64,000 nucleotides of DNA, taken from assembly GCF_024606225.1 (NCBI RefSeq), contig NZ_JAGRPU010000003.1:177630-241629 (forward strand), written 5' to 3'. Under the pieces are notes generated by a model. It was not told the DNA's origin, did no database searches, and was given only the letters and a program-made list of their open reading frames with translations. A program made the position numbers and the translations under genes. Positions within the stretch are counted from its first letter, which is position 1. Each line of letters begins with the position of its first letter. The DNA comes from Endozoicomonas sp. ISHI1 (GTDB taxonomy: Bacteria > Pseudomonadota > Gammaproteobacteria > Pseudomonadales > Endozoicomonadaceae). Shown piece after piece: positions 44,754 through 54,531 of the stretch.

Positions 44754-46146
44754 GAGATCGTCCAATACGGTTAGATGTATCCATCACACTGGTCTTGGGA
44801 TCCAACAATGATAGAACGGTTCCGATCTTGTTATTCAGCTCCTGCCACTCATCCCGGGCATCTGAGCCATTGACTATGCCGGCACCTGAAAACACCTTGA
44901 GCTGTTGCTCTTCCAGCAAAGCACTGCGTATCAATACCGTGAAATCGCTGCGCTTTTTACCCAGCACACCACAAGCTCCGGCATAAAGCCCTCTGCTATA
45001 GACTTCACGCTCTTCAATGAAATCCTTTGCCACCTCTCTGGGCTCACCTCCGACCGCAGGCGTGGGATGCAAAAGCGAAAGTATCTGACTGTCACTGACT
45101 CCATCCTTGAGCACGCCCCTGATTAACTGCCTTAGATGTTGAATCGTTTTTAGCTTGACCACGGAATGACTGCGGTCAAATTCCAGATCAGTGCAGATGG
45201 ATTCAAGCCGCATCCGGATATCATCCAGCACGAGGCGATTTTCATGAACATTCTTTGAGTCATTGAGCAGACATTGCTCAAGTTTCAAATCTTCATTGCA
45301 ATCAATGCCCCGCCGGGTCGTCCCTGCCAGAGCTTCAGTCTGAACAACCCGATCGACACGACGAAACAAACGTTCCGGAGAGCAGCCAAAAAAGAGTGAG
45401 CCCTGATCGGATTCAAAGGCAAAAACATAAGACCTGGGATTTGCCAATTGCCAGTGATACAGTAGCATCCAGGGATCCAACTGACCTTCCAGCAGACTTA
45501 ATCTTGCCTCCCTGGAAAGCACCACTTTTTTCAGGGCACCTGACTCAAGCCCCTCAAGTGTCTCCCCAATCAGGGAATCCCAATGCGCCTTGTCAGGTCT
45601 GAATTCCGGGGTTCCCAATAGACAGTGAGTGTCCCCTTCTTCCAGTGTCCAGCTGACCCGTTCAAGATAACCCAGAGCCTTATCGATACTGGTGATCCAT
45701 GACAGCCCATCATGACCCATTAGGTGACAGGCCAGCGAACATCCTTTTCGGGTCTGAACCACTTCGATCACCGGGAAAAAGAATTCGCCATACCCAAATG
45801 CAGGCCAGATCATCTTCTGACTGTCCGAAAAAGACAGGTATCCAAGGCAGCGCGTCGTTTTATCCAACATTGCGTTCACCTGCTGAAAGCAAGTGTTCAC
45901 TTCAGACCGGTCTTTGATCTCGAATCGCCAGGCTTTTCCAAGACCCGCCACTTTATAATCACTGTCGCGATCCTGCCAGTAGGTTTTTTCAGGTAGTGTC
46001 TGATCAGACAACCAGTTGAATAGATTAATCATGGGAAGAGGCTGTTCAGTCCTTACCAAAGTCCGCTCTGGTGCATCGGACAAGCGAAGCTGTCTCAACC
46101 GCTCAGTCAGCTCTGCTACCTGACTTTGAACTTCTTCTATCAACAC
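44722..46146 (-). CDS. menF: Isochorismate synthase MenF
   Basis: 474 residues of the chorismate-utilising family. It shows the C-terminal motifs KVVLSREARL, FFGCSPERLFRRVD, TEALAGTTRRG, HLRQLIRGVL and HPTPAVGGEPREVA, with the GACGVLGKKRSDFTVLIRSA and GAGIVNGSDARDEWQELNNK ending. It commits chorismate to menaquinone. It is the first gene of the operon; the promoter must lie in the 46147-46420 stretch or further upstream. The start shown (ATG 46146) gives MLIEEVQSQVAELTERLRQL, a plausible N-terminal helix. Confidence 0.95.
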   Translation of the reverse strand: MLIEEVQSQVAELTERLRQLRLSDAPERTLVRTEQPLPMINLFNWLSDQTLPEKTYWQDRDSDYKVAGLGKAWRFEIKDRSEVNTCFQQVNAMLDKTTRCLGYLSFSDSQKMIWPAFGYGEFFFPVIEVVQTRKGCSLACHLMGHDGLSWITSIDKALGYLERVSWTLEEGDTHCLLGTPEFRPDKAHWDSLIGETLEGLESGALKKVVLSREARLSLLEGQLDPWMLLYHWQLANPRSYVFAFESDQGSLFFGCSPERLFRRVDRVVQTEALAGTTRRGIDCNEDLKLEQCLLNDSKNVHENRLVLDDIRMRLESICTDLEFDRSHSVVKLKTIQHLRQLIRGVLKDGVSDSQILSLLHPTPAVGGEPREVAKDFIEEREVYSRGLYAGACGVLGKKRSDFTVLIRSALLEEQQLKVFSGAGIVNGSDARDEWQELNNKIGTVLSLLDPKTSVMDTSNRIGRSHDLSHQASQP

Positions 46147-46421
46147 CCTACTCCCAAGCGCTTAGGCAAAATTCAGATAGTAAATGGTACGTATCAGAAT
46201 CAATCCCTTCAGGATGGTATTTACCGAAGCATTAATGAATCAAGGAAAAAGGTTATCTTCCAAGACGAAGGCTCTAAGCATTTCATGCAACAAAATGCCA
46301 ATGCCTATCGTACTGATGTGATCAGGAACTCACCCGATAGCCCTCAACAAAAGCCTCACCAAAAGCCGAATGGAAATGATAGTATAGAACTCGATATAAA
46401 TACTCTGGAACCAGATCGAGT

Positions 46422-46754
46422 ATGGCAACCAACGGCGAATCAGCCAGAAGATGGCTGGAAGAAAATCAGGACAAGGTTTCTCTTGAACGCATACGACAAA
46501 TTCGAGATAACCTCTCAAATAAACTGCAGGCTGTGGATGAATCCGACGGGACCTATCCCGGTCTTCTGGAAGCGCTGGACGTAATGGATAATTATCTGCT
46601 TCAGGAAGAAGGGGAAGCAACGGCACCAGAAAGTGAACCTGCCAGCCTCGACCTGAGTCCATTGATTCCTCAATCCGACCATCAACCCCCTCAACTCAGT
46701 GAACAAGAGAAAAAACTGAAGTTTCAGCAGCTGCTGAAAACCGGGAAGTTTTAG
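46422..46754 (+). CDS. Hypothetical protein, 110 aa
   Basis: Not recognised. The product is helical and acidic (RRWLEENQDKVSLERIRQIR, then LLEALDVMDNYLLQEEGE), with a proline-rich linker and a Lys/Gln-rich end. The frame composition looks coding, but the ribosome-binding site is weak. A second, overlapping frame (46126-46584, TTG start) also looks partly coding up to about 46420, so a frameshifted longer gene is possible. Confidence 0.42.
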   Translation: MATNGESARRWLEENQDKVSLERIRQIRDNLSNKLQAVDESDGTYPGLLEALDVMDNYLLQEEGEATAPESEPASLDLSPLIPQSDHQPPQLSEQEKKLKFQQLLKTGKF

Positions 46755-46973
46755 CTCTCTGACCCAAATATGTTCAATTCTGCCAGACCTCTGCCTGAGC
46801 CATAGTGAAGGTCACATAAATACCGGGATATTTCCTCTTTGGCGTGTACTTTGCTCCACTGTCTGTGCAATCGTGGCTGCTGAAAATAAAAAAATGCCTT
46901 GATCAAGCCTTCGGCATTGCACCAGTCTATTCGGTGCCATGCCGGGCGCCAAGGCATGAGTTTAAAGAGGCCC

Positions 46974-47201
46974 TCAGTGAGGGACTTTCAGGCGCTTGCA
47001 CTCCTCCACCACCAGGTCGTAGCTCCAGACCTGGTCCAGGGGAGCAGGTTCCTCATGCTCAATCAATTTGTGACACATCTGCATGGGGTTCAACCCTTTC
47101 TTCTTCAAGCGCTCCAAAACTTGTTTCAATTTGGCATCATGAGGATCAGTCACATCACTATCCTGATGACGCTTTTTGACAGCCACTTTCAATTGCTTCA
47201 T
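46974..47201 (-). CDS. Hypothetical basic protein, 75 aa
   Basis: Not recognised. GAGAGGG four bases before the ATG is a good ribosome-binding site. The product starts MKQLKVAVKKRHQDSDVTDP, is lysine-rich with a helical LKQVLERLKKKGL and ends YDLVVEECKRLKVPH. No membrane helix, no cysteine motif. It is a stand-alone small gene between menF and putP. Confidence 0.5.
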   Translation of the reverse strand: MKQLKVAVKKRHQDSDVTDPHDAKLKQVLERLKKKGLNPMQMCHKLIEHEEPAPLDQVWSYDLVVEECKRLKVPH

Positions 47202-47330
47202 GGCACCCTCTCTCTTTCGTTAACCTGTAGATTCAGGGTTTGTCATAGGGAACAGACACCTATTACTCTATACCCAATTAATTGATTCTGCGTGCTATAG
47301 GGAAGGAGTGAGCTCATAAAACGTCTTACG

Positions 47331-47364
47331 GCCTGACCCAGTCATTGGACTGTGTCAGTCAGGC
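47331..47364 (-). terminator. Hairpin downstream of putP
   Basis: GCCTGAC/GTCAGGC outer stem and CAGTC/GACTG inner stem with bulges, about 85 bases after the putP stop. There is no pure U-tract. Confidence 0.5.
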
Positions 47365-47448
47365 CTTCGACGATCTGGAGAGAGGATGTCAACTGACCAT
47401 GGCTAATACCGTGTACGGCTGATCAAACTCGTGATTAATCGACCAACC

Positions 47449-48978
47449 TTATGAGAGCGAGGGCTTTTCATCCTCATAGCGGGAAACAGAACGAGTCATG
47501 CTCTCCACTTTTTCAAAACGATCTGTCATATCCCTCGAAGGCTGACGCCCCAAAAAACTGAATAAAACACAAGCCATCATAGAGATCACAAACCCCGGTA
47601 TTATCTCATAAAGATCGAATATGCCACCGATTAATGGTTTCCATATCACTACGGTGACAGCACCGGCAATAATGCCCGCCATAGCTCCCGGTCCAGTCAT
47701 TCTTTTCCAGTACAGAGACAGCAGCAGAGCCGGACCGAACGCTGCCCCTAAGCCAGCCCAAGCATAAGATACCATTCCAAGAACAGTACTGTCGGGATTC
47801 ATCGCTAGCCAGGTAGCAATCAATGCAATACCCAAAACCGCCAGTCGGCCCACCAGCAAAACTTCCCGGGCATTGGCGTTCACTCTGAAAAGATCCCGGT
47901 AGAAATCTTCAGCAAAAGCCGTAGAACACACCAGCAATTGAGAATCAGCAGTGCTCATAATGGCCGCGAGAATAGCGGCCAGTAAAATCCCGGCAATCAC
48001 CGGATGGAAAAGCGTATTCACCATCAACATAAAGATGGCCTCAGGATCATGCAGCTGCACTCCGGACCGCCCGGTATAAACAATACCTGCCAGTCCCACG
48101 AGTAAAGCGCCCAGCATACAAATGCCCGTCCAGCTTACGGCAATTCGTCTGGCCAGAGTCAGTTGACCTGAAGATTGCACAGCTTTGAACCTGGCCAGAA
48201 TATGCGGCTGGCCAAAATAACCCAGCCCCCAGCCCAGTAACGAGAAAATGGTAATGAATGAAAGGGCCTGACCTTCGCTCGTCGTAAAGAGATTCAGGAG
48301 TTGCGGGTTCAACTCTTCGATTTCCAGAATCACCTGATCCGCCCCACCACTGATCTCAATGGCTGCGATGGGCACAATCAGCAAAGCAGCTGCCATGAGT
48401 AGCCCCTGAATCAGATCCGTCCAACAAACCGCCAGAAAACCACCAAACAGGGTATAAGAAACCACCGACAACATTCCGATGATGACAGCCCACTCATATT
48501 GGATGCCAAAAACAGACTCAAAAAGCTTACCCCCGGCCACCAGACCGGAGCTGGTATAGAACAAGAAGAAGATAAGGATGAATGCTGCTGATACCGGTTG
48601 TAAAAGTCCTTTATGATCTTCAAAGCGACTGGCAAAATATTCCGGTAAGGTAAGCGAGTCGTCGGCAACCACGCTATAAACTCTCAAGCGTCGGGCAACG
48701 ATCAACCAGTTCAGCCAGGTTCCTCCCAGCAACCCCGCTGCCAGCCAGAACGCTTCCAGACCTGCGGCAAAAGCATAACCAGGCAATCCAAGCAGCAACC
48801 AGCCACTCATATCAGACGCCCCGGCGCTCAGAGCGGCAGACCACGGCCCCAGAGAACGTCCCCCGAGAAAATAATCTGCTGAACTGGCTGTTTTTTGCCA
48901 GGCAATGTAGCCAACACCCAGCATTACGGTAAAATAGACCAGAAAGGTCAGGATTATCTGCAGATTTCCTTCAGACAT
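47449..48978 (-). CDS. putP: Sodium/proline symporter PutP
   Basis: 509 residues with about 13 helices, sodium:solute symporter family. The TM1-2 region YFTVMLGVGYIAWQKTASSA-DYFLGGRSLGPW, SAGASDMSGWLLLGLPGYAF and TLPEYFASRFEDHKG match PutP, as does STADSQLLVCSTAFAEDFYR. It imports proline with Na+. The C-terminal 35 residues form a charged cytoplasmic tail. It is divergent from hutI across 263 bases, so the two may share regulation of amino-acid catabolism. No putA is in view. Confidence 0.93.
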   Translation of the reverse strand: MSEGNLQIILTFLVYFTVMLGVGYIAWQKTASSADYFLGGRSLGPWSAALSAGASDMSGWLLLGLPGYAFAAGLEAFWLAAGLLGGTWLNWLIVARRLRVYSVVADDSLTLPEYFASRFEDHKGLLQPVSAAFILIFFLFYTSSGLVAGGKLFESVFGIQYEWAVIIGMLSVVSYTLFGGFLAVCWTDLIQGLLMAAALLIVPIAAIEISGGADQVILEIEELNPQLLNLFTTSEGQALSFITIFSLLGWGLGYFGQPHILARFKAVQSSGQLTLARRIAVSWTGICMLGALLVGLAGIVYTGRSGVQLHDPEAIFMLMVNTLFHPVIAGILLAAILAAIMSTADSQLLVCSTAFAEDFYRDLFRVNANAREVLLVGRLAVLGIALIATWLAMNPDSTVLGMVSYAWAGLGAAFGPALLLSLYWKRMTGPGAMAGIIAGAVTVVIWKPLIGGIFDLYEIIPGFVISMMACVLFSFLGRQPSRDMTDRFEKVESMTRSVSRYEDEKPSLS

Positions 48979-49241
48979 AATTGATTCCCTAAATTGTCAT
49001 TCGTGTTCTTTTTTTATCAAGGTAGTTCATTTATCACTCTTCAGTAATATTTATGTATTTTTTTATAGCCAGATGGATTAATCCTCACCTTTCAGTCACC
49101 CATCTTAGCTATCCACTCAACTCCAGATTTCCTTTCGTATTGAGATTATCTGGCTATTCTTATGACCGATATGCAGTCTTAATGAGCTGTCGGCGTCTCG
49201 ATACTGGCTTCAATCTGGGGCCAACTGTCTGAGTTCAACCC

Positions 49242-50498
49242 ATGGCAACGTGTCGTATGATCCCACTGAAAAAGTGCGACCAAGTCTGGATTAACGTCAA
49301 CCTGGCGACTTTTGATCCCGCCATGTCAGATCCTTACGGCTCAAGACACGGTTGTGCCCTGGGTATTCACAATGGAAAAATTGCTCGCATCGAACCCATG
49401 TCTGATGTCACCGCTACGCGGCTGCCCTATGATGTGATCGACGGCCATAATGGTTGGCTGACCCCCGGCCTCATCGACTGCCATACCCATCTTATATTCG
49501 GCGGCCACAGAGCTCAGGAATTTGAATTAAGACTGAAAGGTGTGCCCAATGAACAGATTGCCGCACAGGGTGGCGGTATTCTTGCAACAGCCAGGGCCAC
49601 CCGGGTACGCTCCAAAGAACAACTGATCAAATCGGCTCTTCCGCGCATCAAGGCATTAACCGCTGAAGGCGTTACACTGATTGAGATTAAATCAGGCTAT
49701 GGTCTGAACTTGGCAGATGAAATCAAAATGCTGGAAGTCGCCAAAGAGTTGCACAATCGCCACTCCGTAAAAATTATCACTACATTGCTGGTGGCCAGCG
49801 CATTGCCTCCGGAGTTTGCGGGCAGAACCGATGAATATGTTGACATGATCTGCCAACAACTGATTCCGGAACTGGCGGAAAGAAAACTCGCAGAAGCCGT
49901 TGATGTTCATTGTGAAAATATTGCGTTTAGCATGACTCACAAAGCAAGGATTTTTCAGTCAGCAATAGACCATGGTCTACCGACAAAATGCCATACCGAA
50001 CAGTTCAATGAAAACGGGGGAGCGTCTCTGGCGGCACATATGAATGCCCTATCCTGCGATCACCTGCAATATGTCTCTGAGCAGGGTATCGCCGATATGG
50101 CCAAATCCGGATCTATTGCGGTATTGCTTCCCGGATCTTATTACTTCATGCGTTCCCAAACCGCCCCCCCGGTAGAACTGCTAAGACAGTACCGTGTCCC
50201 TATCGCGCTGGCCACAGATACCAACCCGGGGACGTCACCCCTGGCCTCAATAAGGATGATGATGAATATGGGTTGTATCTTTTTTCAGCTGACACCCGCA
50301 GAAGCTCTGGCGGGCGTCACTATCAATGCTGCTCGTGCTCTGGGTATTGCCGATCACTACGGCAGCCTGGAAGAAGATAAAGTGGCAGATTTTTGCCTAT
50401 GGGATATTGATCACCCCAATGAGCTGGCTTATCAACTGGGTCACTGTCCTTTGCAGCAGCGAGTCATTGATGGGCAGATCACTGATATCAGAGACTGA
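49242..50498 (+). CDS. hutI: Imidazolonepropionase
   Basis: 418 residues (ATG 49242; ATG 49257 also possible). Zinc amidohydrolase of histidine degradation that opens imidazolone propionate to formiminoglutamate. It shows LTPGLIDCHTHLIFGGHRAQ with the metal histidines, IKSGYGLNLADEIKML, CHTEQFNENGGASLAA and the catalytic Asp in ALATDTNPGTSP. The ending MNMGCIFFQLTPAEALAGVT fits the family. No other hut gene is nearby, so the pathway is split over the chromosome or incomplete. Confidence 0.95.
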   Translation: MATCRMIPLKKCDQVWINVNLATFDPAMSDPYGSRHGCALGIHNGKIARIEPMSDVTATRLPYDVIDGHNGWLTPGLIDCHTHLIFGGHRAQEFELRLKGVPNEQIAAQGGGILATARATRVRSKEQLIKSALPRIKALTAEGVTLIEIKSGYGLNLADEIKMLEVAKELHNRHSVKIITTLLVASALPPEFAGRTDEYVDMICQQLIPELAERKLAEAVDVHCENIAFSMTHKARIFQSAIDHGLPTKCHTEQFNENGGASLAAHMNALSCDHLQYVSEQGIADMAKSGSIAVLLPGSYYFMRSQTAPPVELLRQYRVPIALATDTNPGTSPLASIRMMMNMGCIFFQLTPAEALAGVTINAARALGIADHYGSLEEDKVADFCLWDIDHPNELAYQLGHCPLQQRVIDGQITDIRD

Positions 50499-51183
50499 TC
50501 GACTCAAACACCATCACGGATGACTAAGGTCACCAGTCCTGCAAAGCCCTACTCCATCTTGAAACACACAACTTTACTTCATTAAAGTGGCGATAGTGAC
50601 AACACCGTCTATTCTAAATTCCCATGAAAACCTGTCTCACCCTCAGCCTGTGGATAATCCCGAGCTTATTGTCTGGATTAAATCGCTGCTTACTCGGGAT
50701 CAGCATCACAGTAGCTGAGTGCTCAGGCAAAAAAAGGCAGAAAATCGTGACCCCAGCGTTATATGAAGCGCTTAACAGCGCCCACAGTTATCCCTGTACA
50801 TGGGTGCAGGTAGCAGAAACGGTGACCGTTCAAAAGATCATCCTGTTTGATTATGCAGTAAGCCTCAGTCACTCAGTGCCTCTGAAATTCCTGGCAGGCT
50901 TTAAAATCGATCAGCGCCCGCGCTGGAAACAAAAGCCCACCTGATCGGTAAACCACGAATACGACCCGATATTTTTCTGTAGTAGGCATCAACGCTGCAC
51001 CGGTCAGAAAAAGTTTCTGAATCTGAGATATGGGCAAATTTGTCGGCGTTCTTGTCCTTGTTTTATTCACACGGGGGGATGCAGGTTCGGGTATCAAAAT
51101 TTGATTCGGTGTTGCGTTAATCCACCCAAAACGAGGGACGGTAGTGTGGATAAATCAAAGTTATAAATTCTGGAAGTTAAAAT
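50499..51183. other. Spacer between hutI and the polysaccharide cluster
   Basis: 685 bases. A frame at 50624-50944 (106 codons) has no ribosome-binding site or recognisable family and I do not call it a gene. The right end holds the ops-like element at 51137 and the promoter of the export genes. Confidence 0.5.
51137..51148 (+). promoter_or_regulatory. ops-like element (RfaH recruitment)
   Basis: GACGGTAGTGTG differs from the enterobacterial ops consensus GGCGGTAGCGTG at two positions and lies about 36 bases before the first gene of a polysaccharide cluster, exactly where JUMPStart/ops elements occur. RfaH would act there to suppress early termination of the long operon. Confidence 0.55.
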
Positions 51184-51981
51184 TTGAAAAAAATGTATTT
51201 GCACGATGCCGCAGAAGATATAGCTGCATCGTTCAAAAGTCGGCATTTATGGGCAGCCCTTGGCTGGCACGATATTCGGGCGAGATACCGCCGTTCGACC
51301 CTTGGTCCTTTGTGGTTAACCATCAGTATGGCGGTTACTGTTGGGGCAATGGGGCCACTCTATGGCACCCTGTTTGGTTATAATGCCTCTGAGTTTATTC
51401 CACATCTTTCGCTTGGGCTGATTTTCTGGGCGTTTATATCGGGCTCCATATCAGAGTTTGGTGATGCGTTTTTCAACTCGGCACACCTCTTAAAGCAAGC
51501 AAAACTTCCCCTGACTGTTTTCGTGTTCAGGGTTTGTTACCGTCATCTGGTGATCCTTGGGCACAACATCATTATTTATCCGGTCATTATGTTGTTGCTG
51601 AATCTTACACTGAACTGGAACATGCTCTGGTTGTCACCAGCCATCGTTCTAGTCATGGTGAATATTTTTTGGATGGGGTTATTACTCTCTATTTTCTGTA
51701 CTCGCTATCGGGATATGTTCTCGGTCATTACCAGCATGATGACACTGATGTTTTTTATCACCCCAATTGTCTGGAAAGTGGAACAGCTACCTCAGTCCCG
51801 CCGTTACCTTGCTGATCTGAACCCCTTCACCGCTCTGCTGGAGCTGCTGAGGCAACCAGTACTGGGTAATATGCCAGCGGCTAAATATTGGATTTATACC
51901 GGCATAATGGCGATGAGTGGTTTAACCATTGCATTCTTGTTGCTTGCACGATGCCGTCACCGTGTCACCTATTGGCTGTAA
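51184..51981 (+). CDS. wzm: Polysaccharide ABC exporter permease (Wzm/KpsM family)
   Basis: 265 residues, ABC-2 type with about six helices. The N-terminal amphipathic part WAALGWHDIRARYRRSTLGP followed by LWLTISM is the Wzm/RfbD signature. The TTG start at 51184 has GGAAG seven bases upstream; ATG 51193 is less well spaced. With the next gene product it forms the transporter moving undecaprenyl-linked glycan across the inner membrane. Confidence 0.92.
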   Translation: MKKMYLHDAAEDIAASFKSRHLWAALGWHDIRARYRRSTLGPLWLTISMAVTVGAMGPLYGTLFGYNASEFIPHLSLGLIFWAFISGSISEFGDAFFNSAHLLKQAKLPLTVFVFRVCYRHLVILGHNIIIYPVIMLLLNLTLNWNMLWLSPAIVLVMVNIFWMGLLLSIFCTRYRDMFSVITSMMTLMFFITPIVWKVEQLPQSRRYLADLNPFTALLELLRQPVLGNMPAAKYWIYTGIMAMSGLTIAFLLLARCRHRVTYWL

Positions 51982-51990
51982 AAACTTACT

Positions 51991-52683
51991 ATGCACATTA
52001 AACTGGATAATGTATCGGTCAGGTTTCCGATATACGACGCTAAGCAGCGCTCCTTTAAACAGACCATTTTGAATGCTGCAACGGGTGGGACTATTCTCGA
52101 TTCAGGAAAACTGACCGAAGTAGAAGCATTGAGAAATATTACTCTGGATATCAAAGAAGGTGACAGGGTTGCCCTACTGGGGCATAACGGTTCTGGAAAA
52201 ACTACATTGCTTCGGGTAATGGCTGGGGTATATACCCCAACATCCGGGGCGATATCTGTTAAAGGAAAAGTGACCAGTCTGCTGGACTCTATGCTGGGCA
52301 TGGATGGTGAGGCAACAGGGATTGAAAACATTTATTTACGAGGACTGTTTCTTGGCCTAAAACCTAAAAAAATCAGATCTTTGACAGATGATATCATTGA
52401 TTTTAGCGAGCTTGGTAATTTTATAAGTATGCCTGTCAGAACATACTCTAGCGGTATGGTACTGCGCTTGGCGTTTGCAATCTCGATGAGTGTGCAACCT
52501 GAAATCCTGATCATGGATGAGTGGATAAGCGTAGGGGATGAGAATTTTAAAAACAAGGCTGATAGTCGTTTAGCCAGCTATGTAAATAATGCTGGTATAC
52601 TAGTGCTGGCCACCCACAACACCTATTTTGCTAAAACATTATGTTCAAGTGTTATTCAGCTGAATCATGGAAATATTGGGTAA
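51991..52683 (+). CDS. wzt: Polysaccharide ABC exporter ATPase (Wzt/KpsT family)
   Basis: 230 residues. Walker A is ALLGHNGSGKTTLLR, signature YSSGMVLRLAFA, Walker B ILIMDEWISVGDE. SFKQTILNAATGG upstream of the core is typical of the Wzt/RfbE type. It lacks the C-terminal carbohydrate-binding domain found in O9a-type Wzt, so export should not need a modified chain end, as in O-antigens of the galactan type. It starts nine bases after wzm. Confidence 0.92.
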   Translation: MHIKLDNVSVRFPIYDAKQRSFKQTILNAATGGTILDSGKLTEVEALRNITLDIKEGDRVALLGHNGSGKTTLLRVMAGVYTPTSGAISVKGKVTSLLDSMLGMDGEATGIENIYLRGLFLGLKPKKIRSLTDDIIDFSELGNFISMPVRTYSSGMVLRLAFAISMSVQPEILIMDEWISVGDENFKNKADSRLASYVNNAGILVLATHNTYFAKTLCSSVIQLNHGNIG

Positions 52684-52979
52684 GATGATGGTCGATATTT
52701 CGGTCTATTATTTTTTTAGCATAACCTAGCACAACTGATAAAAATAAGTTTATCAGCTCAGTACAGGTCGGTAATTCAGCAGATATACTAAAAATCATCC
52801 TTAGAAGAATGAATGTTTGAGTAGCATTGGGATCGGACAATACAGACACAGAGCATAATCACGCACAATGATTAATAAGCAATAAAGGTATCATAACAGT
52901 GATTACTAACAATCATGCATCAAGAGTGTATAGAGAAAGATTAAAACCAATCAATAGCGCGATAGAAAGAACAATCTAA
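52684..52979. other. AT-rich spacer inside the polysaccharide cluster
   Basis: About 300 bases with no frame of note. It separates the exporter pair from the glycosyltransferase genes and may contain an internal promoter. Confidence 0.5.
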
Positions 52980-54521
52980 ATGAATGCTTTTGTCAGCGAA
53001 AACAGCGACTTCGAGCTTATATTTTCGACTGGAAATATACCCGATTTAATTCTTAATCAGTCCCTCTATTTTTTCAAAAGCTATCAGTACTTAGTTTTTA
53101 TAAAAGATAATGGAGAAGAAAAAATCCCAAACAAAATAAGATTAAATAATATTCATTTCGAATATTTTGATAAAAAAGACATTATAAGAATATATAAGTC
53201 AAAAACTGAAAATGGACTTGTAAGAGAGATCATTATAAGAACAAAAAATAAAAAAAGAAATGAGACTTCTAAACTTAGAAGCATTCTATACAAACACCCT
53301 TTTTTACACCAAAAAATCAAAACAATAAGAAGAAACATAAAAAACAAAAAGCACTTAAAGCCAGATACAACATTAAAAAAAATACATAATTTTTCTTTCT
53401 TAACTAAGGAAGTCATACCAAGAAAAAACCTGTCAAATAGATCAGTGCTATTTTTGGCACACTGGCTTGAACTTGGCGGCGCTGAGTCATTTTTATTAAA
53501 AACAATTCAAAATGCTAATAGGCAGGGCTCTCAATGCCATTTAGTAACTACAGTACCATCAGCAGATGAAAAACTGACTTTATATGAAAATGAGGTTGTT
53601 GACTTAGTTCAATTCCATTCACTTTTTAAACCAGAAGAGTTTTTAGAATTCATAATTGGATATATTACTGAAAAAAAGATAGAAATAATACATATACATC
53701 ACTCAGTGCTCGCGTATTGCGCACTACCATCGATTAGAATATTGTTTCCTGAACTTCATGTTGTAGACACCCTACATATTATGGAATACGACACGGGCGG
53801 ATTTGTTGCAACGTCAGCACACTTTAGTCAGTATATTGATCGCCATCAAATAATTTCAAAATCTCTTGCAGTAAGGCATAAATCCTACAACAGTTTTACC
53901 GAGGATAGGAAGTATCAGGTTGACTACCTGGCCAATGTTGAATTAAATCCTGATCTGAACAACCCTTATAATAAAATTATTGAAAATCGATATAAATTTG
54001 TTTTTATTGGGAGATATGCCTTTCAAAAGAGACCAATATATTTTATTAAATCTGTAGAACATTTTATTAAGAAATATGGTAAATCTTTAGACCAAGAACT
54101 TGAGTTTTTAATGTACGGCGGTGGAGAACTCGAAAGTAGTATTAAAGCGTATGTGCATAAGAAAAAATTACCCATCAAGATTTTTCATGAAACATATGAA
54201 GTTGATAAAATATTAAAAGAATCTTTTGCCTGCATAGTTCCTTCGGACAATGAAGGTATAACACTTGTCTCTTACGAGTCAATTTCTAACGGAACTTTTT
54301 ATTTAACAACTAACACTGGCGACCAAGGAGAGTTCCTACTGAATGATTTTATGGTAGAAGATAAAATTTTCAACATTCCTACTAAGCTGGCAAAGAAATA
54401 TTATGATCTAATTACTGAAGAGAAATATTACCACAGCAGATTCCTTGTTCAAAAAGAAAAATTATCTCAATTTATTGACCACTCATTTGATATCAATTCT
54501 CTCCAAAATTTATATTCATAA
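52980..54521 (+). CDS. Glycosyltransferase, GT4-type
   Basis: 513 residues. An unusual lysine/isoleucine-rich N-terminal part of about 155 residues precedes a GT-B fold: the N-lobe starts at SVLFLAHWLELGGAESFLLK, and the C-lobe includes FVFIGRYAFQKRPIYFIKSV, EFLMYGGGELESSI and the nucleotide-sugar motif SDNEGITLVSYESIS with the ExxxxxxxE pattern. It is much richer in A+T than the flanking housekeeping genes, suggesting horizontal origin. The sugar and linkage are unknown. Confidence 0.85.
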   Translation: MNAFVSENSDFELIFSTGNIPDLILNQSLYFFKSYQYLVFIKDNGEEKIPNKIRLNNIHFEYFDKKDIIRIYKSKTENGLVREIIIRTKNKKRNETSKLRSILYKHPFLHQKIKTIRRNIKNKKHLKPDTTLKKIHNFSFLTKEVIPRKNLSNRSVLFLAHWLELGGAESFLLKTIQNANRQGSQCHLVTTVPSADEKLTLYENEVVDLVQFHSLFKPEEFLEFIIGYITEKKIEIIHIHHSVLAYCALPSIRILFPELHVVDTLHIMEYDTGGFVATSAHFSQYIDRHQIISKSLAVRHKSYNSFTEDRKYQVDYLANVELNPDLNNPYNKIIENRYKFVFIGRYAFQKRPIYFIKSVEHFIKKYGKSLDQELEFLMYGGGELESSIKAYVHKKKLPIKIFHETYEVDKILKESFACIVPSDNEGITLVSYESISNGTFYLTTNTGDQGEFLLNDFMVEDKIFNIPTKLAKKYYDLITEEKYYHSRFLVQKEKLSQFIDHSFDINSLQNLYS

Positions 54522-54531
54522 TGGCATTGTT

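Noticed and set aside
46126..46584. 152-codon plus-strand frame upstream of menF
   Set aside because: It begins with TTG inside menF and its second half is out of frame with the more plausible 46422-46754 gene. The first half looks partly coding, so it is mentioned there but not called.
46751..46957. Possible transposase-like 68-codon minus-strand frame
   Set aside because: The product has a few transposase-like phrases but no motif that can be assigned to a family, and no start signal.
50624..50944. 106-codon plus-strand frame after hutI
   Set aside because: No ribosome-binding site, no family, atypical composition.
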